In this document: one piece after another, positions 1 to 6,523 of the stretch
Layout: each line of letters begins with the position of its first letter
Position numbering within the stretch: position 1 is the first letter of the stretch
Source of the DNA: Pseudomonadota bacterium
GTDB lineage: Bacteria; Pseudomonadota; Gammaproteobacteria; Xanthomonadales; Xanthomonadaceae
Length of the DNA: 6,604 nt
Reading direction: 5' to 3'
NCBI GenBank assembly: GCA_023438325.1
Contig: JAEXRB010000149.1
Location: 1 to 6,604 of the forward strand
Program-made: the position numbers and the translations under genes
The notes under the pieces: generated by a model
What the model was told of the DNA's origin: nothing
The model's input: the letters and a program-made list of their open reading frames with translations, nothing else
Databases searched by the model: none

Positions 1-35
1 ATGTCGAGCATTCACCGCACGTCGCCGCTGGGACA

Positions 36-2441
36 TCAGAACGTGTACTGCACTTCCACGCCGTAGAAGCGCGGCTCGCTGACGGTGGCGCCGGTGGTGC
101 CGAAGACCGTGGTGCCGTACTGATTCAGGCCGTGCACGTAGCGCTTGTCGAACAGATTGTTGGCGTAGGCCGCCACGCTCCAGGAATCCTGCGCCGATTT
201 CCATTGCAGATGCAGGTCGGTGCGATTGCGGCTTTCACCGATGCGGAAGTTGGCGTAGTGGCCGCAATTGCCCTGGGTGTTGGAGCTGGTGTTGCAGCGG
301 GTGGCGCCGCGATAGGCGTGACGCAGCGAGAACCGCAGGCCGCCGTTTTCGCCCAGGTCGAACAGGTAGCTGGCACCGGTGGAAAGCGAGAACGAGGGTT
401 CGCCGGTGGCCTGGCCGCTCAGGTCGTTGCCTTCCGGGGTGATGTAGCGATCGTAGGTCGAATCGATCCAGGCCATGTTGAGGTCGGCGCTGAACGCGTG
501 CGTGGGCTGCCAGCGGGTGCTGAATTCCACGCCGAAGGCGGTCAGGTCGCTGACGTTGGTGACGTAGCGCGGGATGTCCGACGTGGTATCCAGCCAGATC
601 GCCTGGCGGTTGTCGTAGTCGTAGCGGAATGCGGATGCTTCCAGTTGCAGGCGCTGGTCTTGCAGGGTGCTCTTGATGCCGGCTTCGAGGTTCCACACTT
701 CTTCGTTGTCGAAGTGCGCGCCCGGCGAGAAGGCATTGAAGCCACCGGCCTTGTAGCCCTTGGCCAGCGAGGTGAACACCATGGTGTTGTCGGAGAGGTG
801 GTAATCCAGGACGAGGCGCGGGCTGAGATCGCTCCAAGAGTTCTTGTTCGCGTTGAGGATGCCCTTGTTGGCCATCGAGATGGGATCCTGGAAGGCGAGG
901 TCGAGCGCGGCAAAGTAGTCCGCGTTCAAGCCCAGCTCCGCGAGGATGCCGTATTGCTCCAAGGTGCGCAGCGCCTGATCCAGCGCGGCCGCATCGTGGT
1001 ACTGGTTGAGCCAGGTGAAGGATTTTTCGTCACGCGTGTAGCGCAGGCCGAAGGTCAAGTTCATGCGATCGGTGGCGCGCCAGATCACGTCGCCGAACCC
1101 GGCATAGGCTTTGGCATCGAGCGTGTTGTGATACGCCTCCGACCACGGGTTGCCGAACAGTTGCGCAGGGATGCCGTAGGCATCTGCGGCACCTTGCAGC
1201 AAGCTGAAGATCGGCATGCCGAAGACGTAGCTGGCGGCGGTGTTGACGCTGTCGCTGTACAGGTTCACTTCGCTGGTCTGTTTTGCCTCCTCCTTGAACC
1301 AGCTGGCGCCGGCGACCCAATCGATGCGGTCGCTTCCACCACTGAATTTGAACTCTTGATACCAGGTGGTGTTGTCTTCGTAGTTGACCGTGTCGATGTA
1401 GAGATCGCGGCGATTGGTGCCGTCTTCTTCGGCCCGGTTGAGGGTGTCGAATGTGCGCCAGGCCGTGGTCGCGGTCAGCATGCCCCAATCGAAGTTGTGC
1501 TCCAGGATGAGCGCGCCGCCATCGAAATCACGGGTTTCATCGTTGCCTTGGACATCAGTGAAAGCGGGGCGGTCGAAAGGATTGTGGTAGGTGTCCACGT
1601 CGACCGGAAACGGCGGCAGGCCCGGCGCGGCCGGCACGGACACGATGCCGATGGTCGGGCGCGAGCGCTGGTCGAGTTTCTCGTGATCCCAGCTGAAAAG
1701 CATTTGCGTGGCGTCGCCGAGATTCCAGCGCAAGGCGGCGCGCAAGGCTTGATTCTCGCCATCGTTGAGGGATTTCCCGGTGGCCGCATCTTCCAGCCAG
1801 CCGCCGGTTTCACTGTGCAGTGCATTGACGCGCAGCGCCGCGTTGGTTCCGATCGGTGCATTGATCATGCCGTCGAAATAGCGCCGGTCGTGGTTGCCAA
1901 AACGCACGCGGGCGCGGCCTTCGAGTTCGGAGCCGGGGCGCTGGGTGATGATCGATACCGCGCCGGCGGCGGTGTTGCGCCCGAACAAGGTGCCTTGCGG
2001 GCCTTTCAGCACTTCGATGCGTTCGACATCCAGAAACGGCAGCGTGGTGCCGCCGCCACGGCCGGCATACACGCCATCGACATACACGCCCACGGTGGGA
2101 TCGGTGCCGATGCCGAAGTCTCCGGTGCTCAGTCCGCGCAGGCGGAAGCTGGCCTGGGTAGGCTGGTTGTCATTGACTTCCAGGCCCGGAACGAAGGCGT
2201 CGATGTCACCGATGCCCTGCGCGGCAGTGGTTTCGATGATGTCTCTTCCGACCACCTGAAGCGCGATCGGAACATCCTGCAATTCCTGCTCACGGCTCTG
2301 CGCCGTGACCATGATCTTGTCCAGTTGTGCGGCGCTGGCAGGCGCTGCGGAGTCTTGTGCGTGTACTGCCAGCGCGGTCGAGGACAGCATCGATGCCCAG
2401 AGCGCCTGGCGCAGGCAGGTCGTCAATTTGTGCTGTTTCAT
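36..2441 (-). CDS. TonB-dependent outer-membrane receptor, 801 aa
   Basis: This is a TonB-dependent transporter that imports a scarce substrate across the outer membrane using energy from TonB-ExbB-ExbD. Residues 1-28 form a signal peptide ending V-H-A before Q29. A TonB-box-like DKIMVTA follows at 41-47. The plug domain runs from about 50 to 166, with PTVGVYVDGVY (115-125) and VERIEVLKGPQGTLFGRNTA (139-158), both family hallmarks. The rest is a 22-strand-type barrel ending in an aromatic F, as outer-membrane proteins do. Two cysteines near the C-terminal end (RCNTSS...NCGHY) may form a loop disulfide. I chose the ATG at 2441 because it opens the signal peptide and has GAGGG nine bases upstream; a longer in-frame reading to 2519 would put charged residues before the signal. 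It is the last visible gene of the operon, 19 bases after the diheme gene. The plug style is that of the large CirA/FecA-like receptor group, whose ligands vary; the ligand is unknown. Confidence 0.96.
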   Translation of the reverse strand: MKQHKLTTCLRQALWASMLSSTALAVHAQDSAAPASAAQLDKIMVTAQSREQELQDVPIALQVVGRDIIETTAAQGIGDIDAFVPGLEVNDNQPTQASFRLRGLSTGDFGIGTDPTVGVYVDGVYAGRGGGTTLPFLDVERIEVLKGPQGTLFGRNTAAGAVSIITQRPGSELEGRARVRFGNHDRRYFDGMINAPIGTNAALRVNALHSETGGWLEDAATGKSLNDGENQALRAALRWNLGDATQMLFSWDHEKLDQRSRPTIGIVSVPAAPGLPPFPVDVDTYHNPFDRPAFTDVQGNDETRDFDGGALILEHNFDWGMLTATTAWRTFDTLNRAEEDGTNRRDLYIDTVNYEDNTTWYQEFKFSGGSDRIDWVAGASWFKEEAKQTSEVNLYSDSVNTAASYVFGMPIFSLLQGAADAYGIPAQLFGNPWSEAYHNTLDAKAYAGFGDVIWRATDRMNLTFGLRYTRDEKSFTWLNQYHDAAALDQALRTLEQYGILAELGLNADYFAALDLAFQDPISMANKGILNANKNSWSDLSPRLVLDYHLSDNTMVFTSLAKGYKAGGFNAFSPGAHFDNEEVWNLEAGIKSTLQDQRLQLEASAFRYDYDNRQAIWLDTTSDIPRYVTNVSDLTAFGVEFSTRWQPTHAFSADLNMAWIDSTYDRYITPEGNDLSGQATGEPSFSLSTGASYLFDLGENGGLRFSLRHAYRGATRCNTSSNTQGNCGHYANFRIGESRNRTDLHLQWKSAQDSWSVAAYANNLFDKRYVHGLNQYGTTVFGTTGATVSEPRFYGVEVQYTF

Positions 2442-2449
2442 GGGTTTGT

Positions 2450-2461
2450 TCCCTCTGGAAT
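2450..2461 (-). repeat. Initiation-leader repeat, copy before the receptor gene
   Basis: ATTCCAGAGGGA is identical to the stretch at 4861-4872 before the beta-helix gene. It includes the receptor's Shine-Dalgarno and is followed by AACAA before the ATG at 2441. Its first base is the last base of the diheme gene's stop codon. Confidence 0.6.
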
Positions 2462-3618
2462 CAGGTGTCGTTGTTTTTGGTTTGCGGGTTGTTGTCGCAG
2501 GACACATCTTGCATCGCATCGATCCAGTCGCGGATCAATGCCACGCCTTCTTCATGCGCGGTGCTGCGCCCCAGTTCGGGCATCATCACCGATGGATCTT
2601 CGCTGCCCATGCGATAGGCCAGGATCGAGGCATCGGCATTGCCGGGCACGATGCCATGGGCAAGTCCGCCGGTACCGCGGCCGGCGGCGATGGGGAGTTT
2701 GCAGCGGCCCAGACGCAGCGGATCGACGGTCGCGGCATCCAGCCACATGCCCGAGGTGTTCGCCGCGCCCTTGGGGTTGTGGCAGTGGCCGCAGTTGATG
2801 TCCAGATAGGCGCGTGCGCGCGCCTGGAGGGGCGCGTCGTCATGATTCCAGACGGCATCGCGCGGTCTGGAAGCGGCATCCGGGAGGCCATCGAGATAGC
2901 CCGCAGCAGCCCAGTGCGTGAGTTGATCAGCGCTGCCATCGGCATAGGTGACGGTGCGATTGAGATGCCGTGCTTTCGGCCCGATCGGGAGTACGGCGCG
3001 GGATTTGGTGTCCACGCCATGGCAACCGGCGCACTGGTTCTGGTCGGGAATCTGGTACTCGAAATTGCGCGCCGAGCCATCTTCGGACACGAGCTGCAGC
3101 GGGACGATATCGCCACCGCGCATCAGGCGAGCTTCGGTTTGGGCTTCGTTCCAGACATAGGGCAGGGCGACCCAGCCATTCTGGCGATGGATCAACAAGC
3201 GGGTTTCGATCAGGCGCACCGCTGTCATCGACAGGCCGTTGTCGCGGATGCCTTCGGCCTTGTCCTCGTTGCGCAGCACCGCGCCGTTTTCGCCGCGCGG
3301 GTAGTAGAACGTCTTGCTGATGATGGTGCCGATGGGGAAATCGAGCGCGGTATCGGGTGTGTAGTGCGCCGATGTGCCGGCCGGCATCCATACCGTGCGC
3401 AGCTTGTGCGCGTAGTCGGTGAACAAGGGCGTGTTGAGATCGTAGGGCAATACGCCCTCGTTCAATTGCAGCCGGCCATCTGCCACGCGCAGCAGGTTCC
3501 ATTCGGACAGCGTGGCCGGCATGCCATCGGCATGAAATTGCACCGGGGCAAATGTCGGCGACTGACCGCAGGAGGCCAGCAGCAGTGCCGACAGGCATGC
3601 CATCAGACAACGCAGCAT
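2461..3618 (-). CDS. SO2930/HNE_0200-like diheme c-type cytochrome lipoprotein, 385 aa
   Basis: This is probably an envelope electron-transfer lipoprotein. The N-terminus has a hydrophobic stretch ending in a lipobox L-A-S-C with Cys17 as the lipidated residue and Gly at +2, which favours outer-membrane sorting. Two covalent haem c sites are visible: CAGCH at 196-200 and CGHCH at 276-280. A late Met-Met-Pro-Glu-Leu (345-349) is a plausible axial methionine site. Residues 18 to about 190 carry no haem motif and no domain I recognise. The layout (hemeless N-terminal part, two C-terminal haems, lipoprotein signal) fits the family I remember as SO2930-type diheme cytochrome (TIGR03806), reported to pair with beta-helix proteins like the upstream gene. 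The ATG at 3618 is chosen because it begins the signal peptide and has GAGGGGAA seven bases upstream. That Shine-Dalgarno overlaps the stop codon of the beta-helix gene, which implies translational coupling. The family call is from memory; the haem sites are seen directly. Confidence 0.92.
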   Translation of the reverse strand: MLRCLMACLSALLLASCGQSPTFAPVQFHADGMPATLSEWNLLRVADGRLQLNEGVLPYDLNTPLFTDYAHKLRTVWMPAGTSAHYTPDTALDFPIGTIISKTFYYPRGENGAVLRNEDKAEGIRDNGLSMTAVRLIETRLLIHRQNGWVALPYVWNEAQTEARLMRGGDIVPLQLVSEDGSARNFEYQIPDQNQCAGCHGVDTKSRAVLPIGPKARHLNRTVTYADGSADQLTHWAAAGYLDGLPDAASRPRDAVWNHDDAPLQARARAYLDINCGHCHNPKGAANTSGMWLDAATVDPLRLGRCKLPIAAGRGTGGLAHGIVPGNADASILAYRMGSEDPSVMMPELGRSTAHEEGVALIRDWIDAMQDVSCDNNPQTKNNDT

Positions 3619-3622
3619 GGCG

Positions 3623-3630
3623 TTCCCCTC
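3623..3630 (-). promoter_or_regulatory. Shine-Dalgarno of the diheme gene overlapping the upstream stop
   Basis: GAGGGGAA shares two bases with the TGA stop of the beta-helix gene (3631-3629) and is seven bases before the ATG at 3618. A ribosome ending on the first gene would sit on this site, so the pair is probably translationally coupled and made in fixed ratio. Confidence 0.7.
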
Positions 3631-4849
3631 AGCCGCGACCAAGATCGATGGCGGGCAGCCTGGGCAACTGGCAATCGAACGGCGCGCTGTCCGTGCTCGG
3701 GTTGCGGTAGCCGCCGGGGCCGTCGGCGTTGATCACGCCGGAGATGTCGCGCAGGCAGATTTGCGGGCCTTCGGCACGGTTCGGGTTGACGTAGCCGTCG
3801 AACAAGACGTCCGGAAAACTGCCGGTCAGGCCGTACATGGAGACTTTGAGGGCCTTCAGATCGATGCCGTCGGGCGAGTTGCCGCCGCCGCTGAGGCGAT
3901 TGCCGTGGACGTGGATGCGCTCGGGATAAGGGTCGAACTCGCTTGCCGCCACGTCATCCTTGTAGCCGGTCGAGTAGACGCTGGAAATGATGATGTTGGC
4001 GGTTTTGTTGTCGGCAATGTCGTTGTCGAAAATCTCGATGCCGTCGTTGGAGTTGATCACGATGCCGCTGCCGGCCGGCACGCTGGCCACCGGCGTGCCT
4101 TTGGCACCGAAGTTGCCGGTGTTGTTGGTGAACACCTTGTTGTTGAACACCCGGATCGCGTCGCCCTGCTGCGACAGCGCCGGCATGTTGAACACGAGGA
4201 TGCCGCCGGTGTTTTCCGTGGCGACGTTGCCGTACACATCGGCGTTGATGGTGTTTTCGATCTCGATTCCGGCGACGTTGTGCTCGGCGCGGTTGTTGCG
4301 CACGATCACATCGCGCGACTGGCCGACATAGATGCCGGCGTCGGATGCGCCGATGGCGATCGAATCTTCGATCAGCACGTTGCGGGTGAGCACCGGATAC
4401 AGGCCATAGGCTCCGTTGCTGGATTTCGGCCCGCCGGTCCATTCCACGCGCACACCGCGGATGGTGACGTTCTCAGATTCGCTCACCTTCAGGCCGTCGC
4501 CCTTGCTGTCCTCGATGGCGATGTTTTCCAGGGTGAAACCGTCGGCATTGACCAGCAGCCCCTCGGCGCCGGCTTTCTGACCCTTGAAGCTGAGGATGGA
4601 TTTGTCATGGCCCTGGCCACGCAGGGTCACGTTGTCGATGCGCAGGCTGAGGCTGCGGTCGAAGCGGAACGTGCCGGCCGGCACTTCGATCACCTCACCG
4701 GGCTGTGCGGCGATCAGTCGCTCGCGTAGTTCGCTGGCAAACCCCACCTCGCCGCCATCGGTGGCAGAACCGGACACGTCATCCCCTTGGCTACAGGCCG
4801 ACAGCAGCAATACCAGCGCCACGCCGGGCGCCCATCGAATGTTCAGCAT
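3629..4849 (-). CDS. Parallel beta-helix repeat lipoprotein, 406 aa
   Basis: This is a secreted, lipid-anchored right-handed parallel beta-helix protein of unknown function. The signal peptide ends in a lipobox L-S-A-C with Cys19 lipidated and Ser at +2, consistent with the outer membrane. From about residue 50 to 330 there are repeated turns of the type NVTIRGVRVE, NVLIEDSIAIG, DVIVRNNRAEHN, GIEIFDNDIADN and RIHVHGNRLS, the N/D-rich rungs typical of pectate-lyase-like and NosD-like folds. The C-terminal part holds two cysteines (365 and 393) that could form a disulfide. It looks like TIGR03805, the family I recall occurring beside the diheme protein encoded next. Such folds often bind or cleave polysaccharides, but I see no catalytic set that proves an enzyme. 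The ATG at 4849 is preferred over an upstream in-frame ATG at 4885 because it starts the signal peptide and follows GAGGGAGGA with eight bases between. It is the first gene of the operon. Confidence 0.93.
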   Translation of the reverse strand: MLNIRWAPGVALVLLLSACSQGDDVSGSATDGGEVGFASELRERLIAAQPGEVIEVPAGTFRFDRSLSLRIDNVTLRGQGHDKSILSFKGQKAGAEGLLVNADGFTLENIAIEDSKGDGLKVSESENVTIRGVRVEWTGGPKSSNGAYGLYPVLTRNVLIEDSIAIGASDAGIYVGQSRDVIVRNNRAEHNVAGIEIENTINADVYGNVATENTGGILVFNMPALSQQGDAIRVFNNKVFTNNTGNFGAKGTPVASVPAGSGIVINSNDGIEIFDNDIADNKTANIIISSVYSTGYKDDVAASEFDPYPERIHVHGNRLSGGGNSPDGIDLKALKVSMYGLTGSFPDVLFDGYVNPNRAEGPQICLRDISGVINADGPGGYRNPSTDSAPFDCQLPRLPAIDLGRG

Positions 4850-4857
4850 CTTGTTGT

Positions 4858-4866
4858 TCCTCCCTC
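4858..4866 (-). promoter_or_regulatory. Strong Shine-Dalgarno of the beta-helix gene
   Basis: GAGGGAGGA stands eight bases before the ATG at 4849. It fixes this start over the in-frame ATG at 4885, which would lengthen the protein ahead of its signal peptide. Confidence 0.75.
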
Positions 4867-4872
4867 TGGAAT
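4861..4872 (-). repeat. Initiation-leader repeat, copy before the beta-helix gene
   Basis: This is the second copy of ATTCCAGAGGGA, here followed by GGAACAA. The extra GG strengthens the Shine-Dalgarno. The diheme gene between the two copies does not have it. Confidence 0.6.
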
Positions 4873-4896
4873 AGGAAGTGTTCACATCTGCATCCG

Positions 4897-4917
4897 CGAA
4901 TGATAGGGGGTCATTCG
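4897..4917. promoter_or_regulatory. Perfect 7-base inverted repeat, candidate operator
   Basis: The halves CGAATGA (4897-4903) and TCATTCG (4911-4917) are exact reverse complements separated by seven bases, with half-site centres 14 bases apart. The site lies between the divergent regulator and operon. It covers the candidate minus-strand -10 and the place where a plus-strand -35 would sit. A third CGAAT occurs at 4932-4936. Binding by the adjacent AraC-family protein is inferred; that family more often uses direct repeats, so another regulator is possible. Confidence 0.55.
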
Positions 4918-4928
4918 AACTACAATGG
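4900..4928 (-). promoter_or_regulatory. Candidate promoter of the beta-helix/diheme/receptor operon
   Basis: On the minus strand TATCAT (4905-4900) matches five of six consensus -10 bases. The -35 is weak: CATTGT lies 16 bases upstream, and TTGTAG lies only 14 bases upstream. Transcription would start near 4892 and leave about 43 bases before the ATG at 4849. The -10 overlaps the inverted repeat, and the whole element overlaps the opposing regulator promoter. Confidence 0.35.
4921..4926 (+). promoter_or_regulatory. Candidate -10 box of the regulator promoter
   Basis: TACAAT differs from the sigma-70 consensus at one position. No good -35 lies 16-18 bases upstream; that space is filled by the inverted repeat, as expected for a promoter needing or blocked by a regulator. 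Transcription would start near 4932-4934, giving a leader of about 20 bases before the GTG at 4953. Confidence 0.45.
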
Positions 4929-4941
4929 GGGCGAATCGGAC

Positions 4942-4956
4942 ATGCTCGGATCGTGA
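4942..4956 (+). other. Possible four-codon upstream ORF (M-L-G-S) overlapping the regulator start
   Basis: ATG CTC GGA TCG TGA ends in a GTGA overlap with the proposed GTG start at 4953, an arrangement seen in coupled genes. A G-run at 4927-4931 could act as a ribosome site, but it falls just upstream of the transcription start predicted from the TACAAT box, so it may not be in the message. This may be chance. Confidence 0.2.
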
Positions 4957-6011
4957 CTCATCGCGGAAATGCCCCTGTCGAAGACCCTGCGTTGCATGCG
5001 CCGAGCATCAAGAGCGGCATCGTGGCGGCGCTGGTGGCGCGTGCCGATGAGCTGGGTGTGGACACGGCCTCCTGGTTTTCCGGGTTGCGTCTTGCGGGGC
5101 AGCACTTCAGGGATCGGGTCGTGCCGCCTTACCTGTCTTACCGCGAGGCGTGCCACATCATCGAGCGCGCCATCGCCGGCTTGCCCGGCGAGGGGCACGG
5201 GTTGGAGCAAGGCGATCGACAGACGCTGGCCGAATTCGGCTTGATCGGCCTGGCGATGATGACCGCCACCGATTTCGGAGGCGCCTTGCGACTGGGGGTG
5301 CGCTTTGCCCCGATCAGCGGTGCGCTGCTGGATTTGACGCTCGATGAAGGCGATGCGGATGGCGTTGCGGTCGTCATGCGGATGCGGACGCGCGAACCGG
5401 CCATCGATGCTTATCTGTGCGAAGAGCTGATCACCAGTTGCATCAACCTGTGTCGTGGTCTGCTTGGCCCGGCTTTCAAAGAGCAGCGGATCGATCTGGG
5501 GTATGCGCCGCCGCGCCATGCCGCCCGGTATTCCGAATACTTCGATGCGCCGGTTCGTTTCGCCTGTCGCGATACACGCGTGGTCATCGCGCGGCACTGG
5601 CTGAGTGTGCCGATGCCGGCGGCCAATCCGGACACGGCGCGGCAAATGCTGGCGTTGTGCCGGGCACAGATGCCATCGGAACAGCCGCCGGCGAGCATCG
5701 TGCACACCTTGGAGCGGCGCCTGACCCTGCAGGTTTCGGGCAACCCGAAACTTACCGATCTGGCGGCGGAACTGCACCTGACCGATCGCACCTTGCGGCG
5801 CCAGTTGCGCGCCGCAGGAACGGGTTTTCGCGAACTGCATGACAAGGTGCGCGCGCGTTGTGCGCAGGAATTGCTGCAACGCCCCGAGATGCCGATTTCG
5901 CAAGTGGCCGCGGCCGTGGGTTTTCACGACGTGCGTGATTTCCGTCGTGCCTTCAAGCGCTGGACGGGAAGTTTGCCGAGTGATTTCCGCAAGCAGGCGG
6001 TGGCGACGTGA
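4953..6011 (+). CDS. AraC-family transcriptional regulator with N-terminal sensing domain, 352 aa
   Basis: This is a DNA-binding regulator, most likely the local controller of the divergent operon. Residues about 20-205 match the style of the AraC_N/arabinose-binding-like domain found in OruR- and VirS-type regulators (for example SGIVAALVARADELGV and the DFGGALRLGVRFAPI stretch). The C-terminal AraC DNA-binding domain has two helix-turn-helix units: LTDLAAELHLTDRTLRRQL at 267-285, and 315-339, which contains VGFHDVRDFRRAFKRWTG, the family signature. There is no ATG at the head of the frame. I chose GTG at 4953 because it lies about 20 bases after the likely transcription start; the earlier GTG at 4878 lies upstream of the best -10 box and would put the inverted repeat inside the gene. 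TTG at 4992 is also possible. The Shine-Dalgarno is weak for every choice. The ligand is unknown. The class is certain; the exact start is not. Confidence 0.93.
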   Translation: MTHRGNAPVEDPALHAPSIKSGIVAALVARADELGVDTASWFSGLRLAGQHFRDRVVPPYLSYREACHIIERAIAGLPGEGHGLEQGDRQTLAEFGLIGLAMMTATDFGGALRLGVRFAPISGALLDLTLDEGDADGVAVVMRMRTREPAIDAYLCEELITSCINLCRGLLGPAFKEQRIDLGYAPPRHAARYSEYFDAPVRFACRDTRVVIARHWLSVPMPAANPDTARQMLALCRAQMPSEQPPASIVHTLERRLTLQVSGNPKLTDLAAELHLTDRTLRRQLRAAGTGFRELHDKVRARCAQELLQRPEMPISQVAAAVGFHDVRDFRRAFKRWTGSLPSDFRKQAVAT

Positions 6012-6141
6012 CGCTGTGCGGGCTTGCGACTCCCGTGATGCCATGGCCCAGCGCCGAGGACGGTTGCCAGACTGTCGAAGTGTTGCCGGTGCGCCGGGCT
6101 GCCGCCGCTCGGGGTGCTGATCGGTTGGCATGGAAGTGCGC
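6012..6141. other. Intergenic stretch between regulator and HPt gene, nothing clear
   Basis: These 130 bases are GC-rich and hold no convincing gene, terminator or promoter. A small CCGG/CCGG hairpin near 6085-6096 lacks a T-run. The HPt gene may therefore be read through from the regulator, or have a promoter I cannot recognise. Confidence 0.4.
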
Positions 6142-6474
6142 ATGACCAGCCTGGATGAGCTTCATCGCCAGTACCGCCACTCGCTGGCAGGCAAGCGGGA
6201 TGACTTGCGCAAGGCCTGGGCTGCTCTGTGCGATGAGGCGGCCAGCGACGCACAGGTCGCGCATTTGCATCTGTTGCTGCATCGTCTGGCAGGCTCGGCC
6301 GGCACATACGGCTACCCGGATATCGCCCGGCGCGCCAAAGCACTGGAGCAGGCGTGGACGGCATGGTTGGCGCAGGCGCAGGAAGACAGGGCCGCGCCGT
6401 ATTCGATCTGTGCCGGACAGGCTGGCGGCATGCTGGATCTGCTTGATGCGTTGCAGGTGGTGGAAAGAACCTGA
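6142..6474 (+). CDS. Stand-alone HPt (histidine phosphotransfer) domain protein, 110 aa
   Basis: This small cytoplasmic protein is a single histidine-phosphotransfer domain, which relays phosphate between hybrid sensor kinases and response regulators. The key motif is HRLAGSAGTYG at residues 47-57, matching the HPt consensus HxLxGSAxxxG, with His47 as the predicted phosphorylation site. The flanking sequence is helix-rich, as expected for a four-helix bundle, and the length of about 110 residues is normal for a one-domain HPt. I prefer the ATG at 6142, preceded by GGAAG five bases upstream; an ATG at 6130 would add four residues and has a poorer ribosome site. It lies about 130 bases downstream of the AraC-family gene on the same strand. 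No sensor kinase or response regulator is visible in the window, so its partners are unknown. A link to the divergent operon is possible but unsupported. Confidence 0.88.
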   Translation: MTSLDELHRQYRHSLAGKRDDLRKAWAALCDEAASDAQVAHLHLLLHRLAGSAGTYGYPDIARRAKALEQAWTAWLAQAQEDRAAPYSICAGQAGGMLDLLDALQVVERT

Positions 6475-6523
6475 GCGCCGCGGGATTCGCCTCCGGCGCA
6501 TGGGCTTCCTGCTGCCGCCATGA

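Noticed and set aside
132..2798. Very long plus-strand open frame (888 codons) opposite the receptor gene
   Set aside because: It lies antisense to a clear TonB receptor, runs into the diheme gene, has Val/Ala/Gly/Arg-rich low-meaning sequence and no recognisable domain. Long antisense open frames are common opposite GC-rich genes.
2305..3732. Plus-strand open frame opposite the diheme gene
   Set aside because: It spans three genes in antisense and shows no domain, while the minus strand gives lipobox and CxxCH motifs.
3617..4729. Plus-strand open frame opposite the beta-helix gene
   Set aside because: Its Val/Asp/Ala-rich repeats are the mirror of the beta-helix rungs on the true coding strand.
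4878..4952. Longer N-terminus for the regulator from GTG at 4878
   Set aside because: It would be translated through the inverted repeat and lies upstream of the best -10 box. The extra residues precede the conserved domain and look unstructured.
4920..6143. Minus-strand open frame (407 codons) opposite the AraC-type gene
   Set aside because: Arg/Gln/Pro/His-rich shadow sequence without a domain, covering a gene with a clear AraC signature.
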